8,386 nt of DNA from HGM12713 sp045593725 (GTDB lineage Bacteria; Bacillota; Clostridia; Oscillospirales; CAG-272), in the NCBI GenBank assembly GCA_045593725.1, contig JAZNXE010000002.1, forward strand, positions 1 through 8,386, written 5' to 3'. This document shows, piece after piece, positions 1 to 5,461 of this stretch. The first letter of the stretch is position 1, and each line of letters begins with the position of its first letter. Made by a program: the position numbers and the translations under genes. A model generated the notes under the pieces. The model saw only the letters and a list, made by a program, of their open reading frames with translations. It ran no database searches and was not told where the DNA came from.

Positions 1-76
1 TAGTAGCGGGGGTCCACGTAGGCTTTGCCGCCGAGCAGAAAACAAAAAAGTCAGCGCATAATGTTCTCGTGCCAAA

Positions 77-186
77 GGCTCCCCTCGGGGGGAGCTGTCA
101 GCGAAGCTGACTGAGAGGGGGTAAAAAGAAAAAGTGAGGTTGCCCCTCTCCGACGGCTACGCCGCCACCTCCCCCAAAGGGGAGGC
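77..186. repeat. 110-bp imperfect palindromic repeat (MITE-like or REP-like)
   Basis: Two 44-bp arms (77-120 and 143-186) are inverted copies of each other with about ten mismatches, separated by a 22-bp A-rich spacer (121-142). Each arm also folds on its own. The left arm has CTCCCC/GGGGAG and GTCAGC-GAA-GCTGAC hairpins; the right arm has a GACGGC-TAC-GCCGCC hairpin with one A-C mismatch and CCTCCCC-CAAA-GGGGAGG. Several differences between arms fall in these inner stems and keep most of the local pairing. No transposase lies nearby. I remember similar GGCTCCCC...GGGGAGGC palindromes scattered through gut Clostridia genomes, but I cannot confirm copy number here. It could be a non-autonomous mobile element or a structured intergenic repeat. 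Confidence 0.75.
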
Positions 187-210
187 TTAGATTAAAATCC
201 GCGTTAGGCT

Positions 211-247
211 ATGCACGAAAATGAAATACCACCCGCATAGCGGGTGG
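211..247 (-). terminator. Rho-independent terminator of ribF
   Basis: A perfect 8-bp GC-rich hairpin, CCACCCGC-ATA-GCGGGTGG (229-247), lies about 28 bp past the ribF stop. Read on the minus strand it is followed by a moderately T-rich tail (TATTTCATTTT). The tail is interrupted, so termination may be incomplete. Confidence 0.7.
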
Positions 248-275
248 ATTATTATTCTATGAGATTTTGCGGATT

Positions 276-1205
276 TCAATTTTTTTGTATGTCTTTTAGT
301 CGCCCTTTGGCCGCTTCAATATCCTTGTGCACTTGCTCCGACAGCAGCTCTACTGAACTAAATCTTTTCTCCGCTCTGATAAATTCCAAAAGCTCTACCG
401 TTACGGTTTTTCCGTATGCATTTGAGTTGAAGTCGAATACGTGGGTTTCGGCACACAGAGTTGTCCCATTTACTGTGGGCTTATACCCTACGTTAGTAAT
501 TCCGTAAAAAATTCTTTTGTTTATTAGCGCACGGCTAAGATACACACCCCGTGCTACTACGAGCTTTTTCTTGGGATATTTTTGGTTCAGGGTGGGGAAG
601 CCCAGTGCGCGTCCCAGATGCTGTCCGTCTATAACCTTAGCGCGTATGGAATAGGGTCTGCCCAGGTATTGGTTAGCCCGTGTTATGTCGCCCTCAAGGA
701 GAAGCGCTCTTATTTCGGTGGAGCTTACCGCCTTGCCGTCAAGCTCTATGGGGGGCATTACCGAAATTCCTATGCCGTGCTTGGCGCAAAGACGCTCAAG
801 GAGAGCTGTGTCGCCCTCACCGTTTTTCCCAAATCTGTAATTAAAGCCGCAGACCACGTGCACTGCCTTCATTTGCCTAAGGAGGATATTTTCAAAAAAA
901 TCCGTAGCGCTCATACAGGCTATGCTTTTGTCAAATTTAACGCTGACGAATATATCCACCCCCAGGTGTTGCATAAGGGAGCGCTTTTCGGCTTCTGAGG
1001 AGAGCAGGGAAATTTTGTTTTCTGAAAAATAATTTCTGGGCGGCTCGGCAAAGCTCCATACAGCCAAGGGGAGGGAAAGAAGACAGGAAACTCTTTTGGC
1101 TTCGTTTATTATGGACGCGTGACCTATATGGACTCCGTCGAAGCAGCCCAGGGCGCAAACCGTTTGGACTTGGGCACAAAAGCTGAGTTCTTTATAAGTA
1201 TTCAT
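276..1205 (-). CDS. ribF: bifunctional riboflavin kinase / FAD synthetase RibF
   Basis: Converts riboflavin to FMN (C-terminal kinase) and FMN to FAD (N-terminal adenylyltransferase) in the cytosol. The 309-residue product is a normal length for the family. The nucleotidyltransferase domain shows GCFDGVHIGH at residues 20-29, GFNYRFGKNGEGD at 120-132 and SSTEIR at 161-166. The kinase domain shows GFPTLN at 202-207 (usual form GFPTAN), NVGYKPT at 238-244 and the probable catalytic Glu253 in AETHVFDF. The start at 1205 is preferred because GAGGAG (1211-1216) sits 5 nt upstream. A longer frame back to 1265 would run through the promoter. The gene is divergent from spoIIGA and has its own promoter and terminator, so it is probably monocistronic. 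In other bacteria ribF often follows truB, which is not seen here. Confidence 0.96.
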   Translation of the reverse strand: MNTYKELSFCAQVQTVCALGCFDGVHIGHASIINEAKRVSCLLSLPLAVWSFAEPPRNYFSENKISLLSSEAEKRSLMQHLGVDIFVSVKFDKSIACMSATDFFENILLRQMKAVHVVCGFNYRFGKNGEGDTALLERLCAKHGIGISVMPPIELDGKAVSSTEIRALLLEGDITRANQYLGRPYSIRAKVIDGQHLGRALGFPTLNQKYPKKKLVVARGVYLSRALINKRIFYGITNVGYKPTVNGTTLCAETHVFDFNSNAYGKTVTVELLEFIRAEKRFSSVELLSEQVHKDIEAAKGRLKDIQKN

Positions 1206-1236
1206 ACTGCCTCCTCTCGCGGTATTTACTTTCAAG

Positions 1237-1265
1237 ATTATAACATAGTTTGCCCCATAAAGCAA
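1237..1265 (-). promoter_or_regulatory. sigma-A promoter of ribF
   Basis: On the minus strand, TTGCTT (1260-1265), a 17-bp spacer and TATAAT (1237-1242) with an upstream TG (extended -10, TGTTATAAT) precede ribF. Transcription would start near 1230, giving a leader of about 25 nt. No riboswitch (for example FMN) fits in that leader. Confidence 0.8.
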
Positions 1266-1291
1266 GATATATTTTTAAAAAGGGCGCAGGA

Positions 1292-1325
1292 TAAGACAAA
1301 ATATACGGATACAGAGAGGTATAAT
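1292..1325 (+). promoter_or_regulatory. probable spoIIGA-sigE promoter with Spo0A-box-like site
   Basis: A TATAAT at 1320-1325 lies 20 bp before the spoIIGA start. There is no good -35 at 17 bp. An AAGACA at 1293-1298 lies 21 bp upstream of the -10. The same bases read on the minus strand as TTTTGTCTTA (1293-1302), matching 8 of 10 positions of a Spo0A box written TTTTGTCGAA. The B. subtilis spoIIG promoter is known to have an over-long spacer and Spo0A sites at its -35. The analogy is inference. Confidence 0.5.
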
Positions 1326-1344
1326 AGGTACATAGGGGGAGTGT

Positions 1345-2223
1345 ATGGAACAGACTGTTTACATAGATATATTTTTTCTTATAAATTTCAGTATGGACCT
1401 TCTTTGCTTTTTTCTCACCTCGAAGCTACTTACCCATCGCCTATCTATTAAGAGAGTTGTAATTGCGTCCGCTCTCGGAGGTGTATATGCCTGTGTATCT
1501 CTCTTTATTGCTTTGAAGGGTGTCCTCTCTGTACTTATTGACGTTTTGGCTTGCGGAGTAATGTGTATGGCAGCGTACAAAAGGAAGGGAAACATGAGGG
1601 AGGTATGCCAGTGTACGGTGGTATATGCCGCCGTATCTATCGTTTTGGGCGGGGCTATGACGGTATTATTCTCCCTGTTTAATAAGCTGGGACTGGACAG
1701 AATGCTGGGAACAGAGGAGGACGCTGACGGAATTTCAGTATGGCTGTTCGCTATTTTCGCGGCGGTAAGCGGAGGATTTGCGCTTTTTGGCGGTGCTTTC
1801 TTTAAGAGAAAAAGCTCAAGGACCGAGGGAGAGATAGAGATACGCTACGGAAAGCAAAAAAGTCGCCTTAAAGCCTTCTGCGACAGCGGAAATCTTCTTG
1901 TTGAGCCTATAAGCGCAAAGCCCTGTATAATAGTTGAAAGGGGAGAGATGGAGCGGATATTGCCATACCGTATGGCAAAGACAATAAGGGCAGGAAAAAC
2001 AGAGAATCTTGCCGCCGAAGATATAAAACGGATACGGGTCATCCCCACGGGCACGGTGGGGGGGAGCAGTCTGCTTTACGCCGTAAGGGTGGATGAAATA
2101 CGAATAAATATGGGAAAGGGATGGAGCAGTGCCGATGCCCTTGTAGCCTTTGGGGAGATAGGGAAGAACGCGTACGGGGCAAAGGCCTTGATACCTTCAT
2201 CTGTTGCCCTTGGAGCGGTATAA
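1345..2223 (+). CDS. spoIIGA: sporulation sigma-E processing peptidase SpoIIGA
   Basis: Membrane-embedded aspartic protease of the sporulation septum that cleaves the pro-sequence from pro-sigma-E once the forespore signals through SpoIIR. The 292-residue product has a hydrophobic N-terminal half with about five membrane segments (roughly residues 5-25, 35-58, 60-78, 90-112 and 130-152). A cytoplasmic protease half follows, with the catalytic Asp180 in FCDSGN (B. subtilis has a DSGN motif in the same context) and the conserved IRVIPTGTVG stretch. AGGGGGAG at 1334-1341 supplies the ribosome site, with a short gap to ATG 1345. The substrate gene sigE starts 13 nt after its stop, the classic spoIIG arrangement. 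Synteny and motifs make this call secure despite expected low overall sequence identity. Confidence 0.95.
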   Translation: MEQTVYIDIFFLINFSMDLLCFFLTSKLLTHRLSIKRVVIASALGGVYACVSLFIALKGVLSVLIDVLACGVMCMAAYKRKGNMREVCQCTVVYAAVSIVLGGAMTVLFSLFNKLGLDRMLGTEEDADGISVWLFAIFAAVSGGFALFGGAFFKRKSSRTEGEIEIRYGKQKSRLKAFCDSGNLLVEPISAKPCIIVERGEMERILPYRMAKTIRAGKTENLAAEDIKRIRVIPTGTVGGSSLLYAVRVDEIRINMGKGWSSADALVAFGEIGKNAYGAKALIPSSVALGAV

Positions 2224-2236
2224 TTTTGGAGGAGAT

Positions 2237-2953
2237 ATGAGAGAGGTCATTAATTGGTTTTTGAGCTTAAGAAAGAAGCTGACTTTACGCTTAGGTAAAA
2301 GGAGAGGTGGAGTTTATTATATAAACGGCACGGAGGTGCTGCCGCCTCCTCTTGAAAAGGAAGAGGAAAGCAAAATGATATGCCGTATAGCCGAGGACGA
2401 GAGCGCCCGTCAGCGTCTTATAGAGCATAATCTGCGCCTTGTTGTGTATATTGCCAAGCGCTTTGAAAACACGGGGGTTGGCATAGAGGATCTGGTCTCA
2501 ATAGGTACCATAGGTCTTATAAAGGCGATAAATACCTTTAAGGCTGACAAAAATATAAAGCTGGCTACCTATGCCTCCAGATGCATAGAGAACGAGATAT
2601 TGATGTATATCCGCAAAAACGCGGGGACGAGGGCGGAAATATCCATAGACGAGCCGCTGAACACCGATTGGGACGGAAACGAGCTGCTTTTGTCGGATAT
2701 ATTGGGCAGTGACGAGGACAGTATTTCCTATGAAATTGAGGTAATGGAGGAGAGAATGGCAATCAGGCGCGCGGTTGCCGACCTCTCCGAAAGAGAAAGA
2801 GAAATAATAGAGATGAGATACGGAATGAACGGCAAAAGGGAGCTGACGCAAAAGGAGGTAGCCGACAAGCTGGGCATATCTCAATCCTACATATCTCGTC
2901 TGGAAAAAAAGATAATCGCAAAGCTAAAAGTTGAGATAGAAGCAAATTTTTGA
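2237..2953 (+). CDS. sigE: RNA polymerase sporulation sigma factor sigma-E (pro-form)
   Basis: Directs early mother-cell transcription after asymmetric division. The 238-residue protein is nearly the length I recall for B. subtilis SigE. Residues 1-27 form a basic, amphipathic pro-sequence ending in VYYINGTE, aligning with the B. subtilis pro-sequence without a gap. That places the SpoIIGA cut near Tyr27. Region 2 spans about 60-130, including NLRLVVYIA (65-73), the TYASRCIENEI stretch (111-121) and the -10 recognition helix. The region 4 helix-turn-helix is LTQKEVADKLGISQSYISRLEKK (203-225). The start at 2237 follows GGAGGAG (2228-2234) at the end of spoIIGA; the frame extends back to 2204 inside spoIIGA but without a ribosome site. 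No sigG follows, unlike many clostridia. No strong terminator is visible after the stop. Confidence 0.97.
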   Translation: MREVINWFLSLRKKLTLRLGKRRGGVYYINGTEVLPPPLEKEEESKMICRIAEDESARQRLIEHNLRLVVYIAKRFENTGVGIEDLVSIGTIGLIKAINTFKADKNIKLATYASRCIENEILMYIRKNAGTRAEISIDEPLNTDWDGNELLLSDILGSDEDSISYEIEVMEERMAIRRAVADLSEREREIIEMRYGMNGKRELTQKEVADKLGISQSYISRLEKKIIAKLKVEIEANF

Positions 2954-2982
2954 AAAATTAAGCTAAAAATTTCAAAAAACTA

Positions 2983-3011
2983 TTGCAATCGTAAAAAAAG
3001 TATGATATAAT
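2983..3011 (+). promoter_or_regulatory. strong sigma-A promoter of rpmE
   Basis: TTGCAA (2983-2988), a 17-bp spacer and TATAAT (3006-3011) form a near-consensus promoter. A TG one base before the -10 (TGATATAAT) makes it an extended -10 type. Transcription should start near 3018. Confidence 0.85.
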
Positions 3012-3017
3012 AACTGC

Positions 3018-3062
3018 GTTTGCAAACGATGTCAAAGAACATCGGAATATTAGAAACGAGGT
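3018..3062 (+). promoter_or_regulatory. rpmE 5' leader with hairpin, candidate L31 autoregulatory leader
   Basis: Between the promoter and the ribosome site (GAGGT, 3058-3062) lies a perfect 6-bp stem, CGATGT (3027-3032) with ACATCG (3039-3044), closing a CAAAGA loop. Firmicutes rpmE mRNAs are known to carry a small L31 leader motif bound by the protein. The position fits, but I cannot match the motif base by base. Confidence 0.45.
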
Positions 3063-3072
3063 AAAATGTGTT

Positions 3073-3282
3073 ATGAAATCGGGAATCCATCCTAACTATG
3101 AAGAGTGCGTGATCCGTTGCGCTTGCGGCGAGGTAGCTACTACCAAGTCCACCAAGGGCGGCGAAATCAGAGTTGAAATTTGCTCCAAGTGCCATCCCTT
3201 CTTCACCGGTAAGCAGAAGTTCGTTGATGCCGGCGGTCGTCTTGACAAGTTCAAGAGAAGACTGGAGAGAGCAGGCAAGTAA
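3073..3282 (+). CDS. rpmE: 50S ribosomal protein L31 (zinc-binding form)
   Basis: Peripheral large-subunit protein that helps bridge to the 30S subunit. The 69-residue protein has the L31 signature throughout: GIHPNYEE at 4-11 and CSKCHPFFTGKQKFVDAGGR from residue 37. All four zinc ligands of the C+ type are present (Cys16, Cys18, Cys37 and Cys40). It is therefore the zinc-dependent rather than the zinc-independent (YtiA-like) paralogue and can act as a zinc store. An upstream ATG at 3066 is out of frame. The gene is flanked by its own promoter and terminator, so it is a single-gene unit. In many Firmicutes it lies near rho or prfA; here it sits between sigE and hflX. Confidence 0.98.
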   Translation: MKSGIHPNYEECVIRCACGEVATTKSTKGGEIRVEICSKCHPFFTGKQKFVDAGGRLDKFKRRLERAGK

Positions 3283-3306
3283 TCGTTCTTTACGGTTCGT
3301 TTGGCA

Positions 3307-3346
3307 AAAGGCAGGTCACGCAACGTACCTGCCTTTATTATTTTTT
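3307..3346 (+). terminator. Rho-independent terminator of rpmE
   Basis: A 10-bp stem, AAAGGCAGGT (3307-3316) with ACCTGCCTTT (3327-3336), extended inwards by ACG/CGT around a CAA loop, is followed by ATTATTTTTT (3337-3346). Confidence 0.92.
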
Positions 3347-3383
3347 GTAAAAGGGTTATACTAATATATATCAAGGAGGGTTT

Positions 3384-4685
3384 ATGATAGAAAAAGAATT
3401 ACCGTTGCCCGATAAGACCGTCCTTGTGGGAATGGTCAGAAAGGGAGAGAGCGCTGAGGAGCTTGAGAGCAGCCTTGACGAGCTTGAAGGACTTCTGAGG
3501 ACGGCGGGAGGTGAGTGCGTCGCAAGACTCACTCAGAGCAAGGAGGCTCCCGACCCCAGAACTATGATAGGAAGCGGAAAGGCGGCAGAGCTTGCCTACC
3601 TTTGCGAATGTAATGACGTTACTCTTGTAGTGTTTGACTGTGAGCTGTCCCCATCTCAGATACGAAATCTTGAGGCAATAATGGGTGACAGAGTGCGGGT
3701 AATCGACCGTTCTATGCTCATACTTGACATTTTCGCCCTACACGCTGTTACAGGAGAGGGAAAGCTTCAGGTAGAGCTGGCACAGCTTAAATATACCGCT
3801 CCAAGACTAATGGGAAGGGGAACAGAGCTTTCAAAGCTCGGTGGAGGAATAGGTACGCGAGGACCGGGCGAAACACAGCTTGAAACCGACAGACGGCATC
3901 TGCAGCGCCGTATAAGAGCGCTTGAGAACCAGATAGAGGAGATAGCCAAGAACAGGAAGACTATGAGAGCCGCAAGGGACAGAAGCGGAATACCCAACAT
4001 AGCTATCGTGGGATATACCAACGCGGGTAAATCCACGCTGCTCAACCACCTTACGGATGCCGGTATTCTTGCTGAGGACAAGCTATTTGCCACACTTGAC
4101 CCCACAACGAGAAAGTTTGAGCTTCCTTGCGGTGAAACCGTGCTTTTGACCGACACGGTAGGCTTTATAAAGAAGCTTCCCCACCATCTCGTGAGCGCCT
4201 TTCACTCTACGCTGGAGGAGGCTGCCTGCGCTGATATCCTGCTGATAATTATAGACGCATCCGACCCTGAATTTGAGGGTCAGATAGAGGTGACGGAAGG
4301 GCTTCTGGAGGAGCTTGGCGCGGGAGGAAAGCCCACCCTTTATGTGTTTAATAAATGTGACAGAGGATTTGCAAGGCTTTCACAGGTAGGAACGGCGGCA
4401 AAAGATGATGTGGTATATATTTCCGCTTTGACGGGTCAGGGTGTAGAGCAGCTTGTGTCCAAGATAGAGGCGCTGGTAACCGAAGGAAAGAGAAGAGTCA
4501 CCTATTTTATACCCAACTCCGACGGAGGAGCACTGAACAATCTTTACCGTCTTGCCACGGTGGAGAGTGTAGATTACGGTGCGGAGGGGATGACCGTGAT
4601 AGCCCTCGCCGACGCCAGAGCCAGAGGCGCTATGAGAAAATACGCCATAGATGATATATCTGAGTCCAAAGAGGATTGGGAATAA
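3384..4685 (+). CDS. hflX: ribosome-associated GTPase HflX
   Basis: GTPase that binds the 50S subunit and can split stalled ribosomes, known mainly from heat and antibiotic stress. The 433-residue product is near the usual length. The N-terminal HflX domain (about 15-200) includes the conserved GGGIGTRGPGETQLE stretch (153-167) and a charged helical linker (about 168-200). The G domain has G1 GYTNAGKS (210-217), the switch region LDPTTR, G3 DTVGF (257-261), G4 NKCD (323-326) and a G5-like ISALTG. A short C-terminal domain follows. AAGGAGGG (3373-3380) lies 3 nt before ATG 3384. A weak TATACT (3357-3362) upstream has no clear -35, so transcription may partly come from read-through of rpmE. The stop codon is built into the downstream terminator. 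Confidence 0.97.
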   Translation: MIEKELPLPDKTVLVGMVRKGESAEELESSLDELEGLLRTAGGECVARLTQSKEAPDPRTMIGSGKAAELAYLCECNDVTLVVFDCELSPSQIRNLEAIMGDRVRVIDRSMLILDIFALHAVTGEGKLQVELAQLKYTAPRLMGRGTELSKLGGGIGTRGPGETQLETDRRHLQRRIRALENQIEEIAKNRKTMRAARDRSGIPNIAIVGYTNAGKSTLLNHLTDAGILAEDKLFATLDPTTRKFELPCGETVLLTDTVGFIKKLPHHLVSAFHSTLEEAACADILLIIIDASDPEFEGQIEVTEGLLEELGAGGKPTLYVFNKCDRGFARLSQVGTAAKDDVVYISALTGQGVEQLVSKIEALVTEGKRRVTYFIPNSDGGALNNLYRLATVESVDYGAEGMTVIALADARARGAMRKYAIDDISESKEDWE

Positions 4686-4714
4686 AAAGCGAGGAATTTC
4701 CTCGCTTTTTATTT
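4684..4714 (+). terminator. Rho-independent terminator of hflX
   Basis: A 12-bp stem, AAAAAGCGAGGA (4684-4695) with TCCTCGCTTTTT (4699-4710), has a 3-nt loop and a T-rich tail. It overlaps the hflX stop codon. The A- and T-rich flanks make it plausible in both directions. Confidence 0.93.
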
Positions 4715-4746
4715 AATTAGGGGAGTTTTACTTGGTAAAAATATAG

Positions 4747-4775
4747 TTGACAAAATTCCTTATACATATTATAAT
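4747..4775 (+). promoter_or_regulatory. consensus sigma-A promoter of the yigZ-lipoprotein operon
   Basis: TTGACA (4747-4752), a 17-bp spacer and TATAAT (4770-4775) match the sigma-A consensus exactly. Transcription near 4782 gives a leader of about 37 nt. The -35 TTG is the apparent start of a longer frame for the next gene, which argues against that longer start. Confidence 0.92.
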
Positions 4776-4818
4776 AATTGTGTCGAAATGTGTAATATTA
4801 TGGGTGGAGGATTTATGT

Positions 4819-5451
4819 ATGCCGCAACTCCCTGAAAGATATACTACGGTGAGAAACGAAGCTCACGTAGAATTTGAGGAAAAGCGCTCGCTCTTTATAG
4901 GTCACGCCAAGCACGTTGACAGTGAAGAGGAAGCGCTTGATTTTATAAAACAGCTAAAAAAGCAATACTCGGATGCTACGCACAATTGCTTTGCCTATCT
5001 TCTCAAGGGTGGGATAATCGCCCGTTATTCGGATGACGGGGAGCCTCAGGGTACTGCGGGTGTCCCTATGCTTGAAGCCATACGTAAGAGCGGAGTGTCC
5101 GATGTGTGCGTGGTTGTCACACGTTATTTTGGTGGGATACTTCTGGGTGCGGGTGGACTTGTAAGAGCTTATTCCCATTCAGCGTCAATAGCAATCGAGG
5201 GGGCAGAGGTAGTTACTTATGAGCCATATTCCGTATATGAGCTGAGATGCGGATATTCGGAGTATCAGAAATACAGCAATATACTCGGTAGCTATGGAGC
5301 AGTGATAGACGATACCGTGTTTGCTGCGGACGTATTGGTTAAATTTGCGGTCAAAAGGGAGAAGGCTGATGGCTTGCTTAGAAAAATAAGCGAGGTCGGC
5401 TTTGGCAGGGATATTCCCTTGCCCGCAGGAGAAAGATTTGACTGCAGATAG
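4819..5451 (+). CDS. yigZ: YigZ/IMPACT family protein
   Basis: Member of the conserved IMPACT/YigZ/YvyE family, whose bacterial role is not firmly established (a translation-linked function is suggested by the eukaryotic IMPACT-Gcn1/Gcn2 work). The 210-residue product has the N-terminal domain at about 15-125 with DATHNCFAYLL, DDGEPQGTAGVPML and the signature RYFGGILLGAGGLVRAYS from Arg102. A C-terminal DUF1949-like ferredoxin-fold domain follows from about 135. GGTGGAGG (4803-4810) sits 8 nt before ATG 4819. A further ATG at 4815 is out of frame, and the longer frame back to 4747 starts in the promoter. The next gene begins 10 nt after the stop, implying co-transcription. Confidence 0.93.
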   Translation: MPQLPERYTTVRNEAHVEFEEKRSLFIGHAKHVDSEEEALDFIKQLKKQYSDATHNCFAYLLKGGIIARYSDDGEPQGTAGVPMLEAIRKSGVSDVCVVVTRYFGGILLGAGGLVRAYSHSASIAIEGAEVVTYEPYSVYELRCGYSEYQKYSNILGSYGAVIDDTVFAADVLVKFAVKREKADGLLRKISEVGFGRDIPLPAGERFDCR

Positions 5452-5461
5452 GAGAACCGTT

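Larger units (their letters stand above)
1..275. other. gene-free region downstream of ribF
   Basis: No credible coding frame is present. The stretch holds the palindromic repeat (77-186) and the ribF terminator (229-247). Bases 1-76 are unassigned: on the minus strand they stay open to the window edge in more than one frame, but show no start site or recognisable protein, so they may belong to a feature cut by the edge. Confidence 0.6.

Noticed and set aside
77..186. Palindrome as a CRISPR fragment or as a plain bidirectional terminator
   Set aside because: There are only two inverted arms and no direct repeats with spacers. The size and nested hairpins exceed a simple terminator, and ribF already has one at 229-247.
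582..998. 138-residue + strand open frame inside ribF
   Set aside because: It is antisense to a well-conserved RibF domain pair, with no ribosome site or family match.
2498..2884. 128-residue minus-strand open frame inside sigE
   Set aside because: It overlaps the conserved sigma region 2-4 sequence and looks like a codon-bias shadow.
2945..2972. Inverted repeat AAATTTTT/AAAAATTT after sigE as a terminator
   Set aside because: The stem is all A/T and the right arm is followed by an A-run, not a T-run, so it is unlikely to terminate transcription.
3357..3362. TATACT as a dedicated hflX promoter
   Set aside because: The only -35 at 17 bp is TTTATT, within the rpmE terminator, and the start would lie almost on the ribosome site; too weak to annotate.
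3767..4156. 129-residue minus-strand open frame inside hflX
   Set aside because: It is a reverse-frame shadow of the HflX core, serine- and leucine-rich without a recognisable domain.
4747..4818. Longer N-terminus for the YigZ protein from a TTG start
   Set aside because: The TTG is the -35 hexamer of a consensus promoter and would not be in the transcript; ATG 4819 has a good ribosome site.
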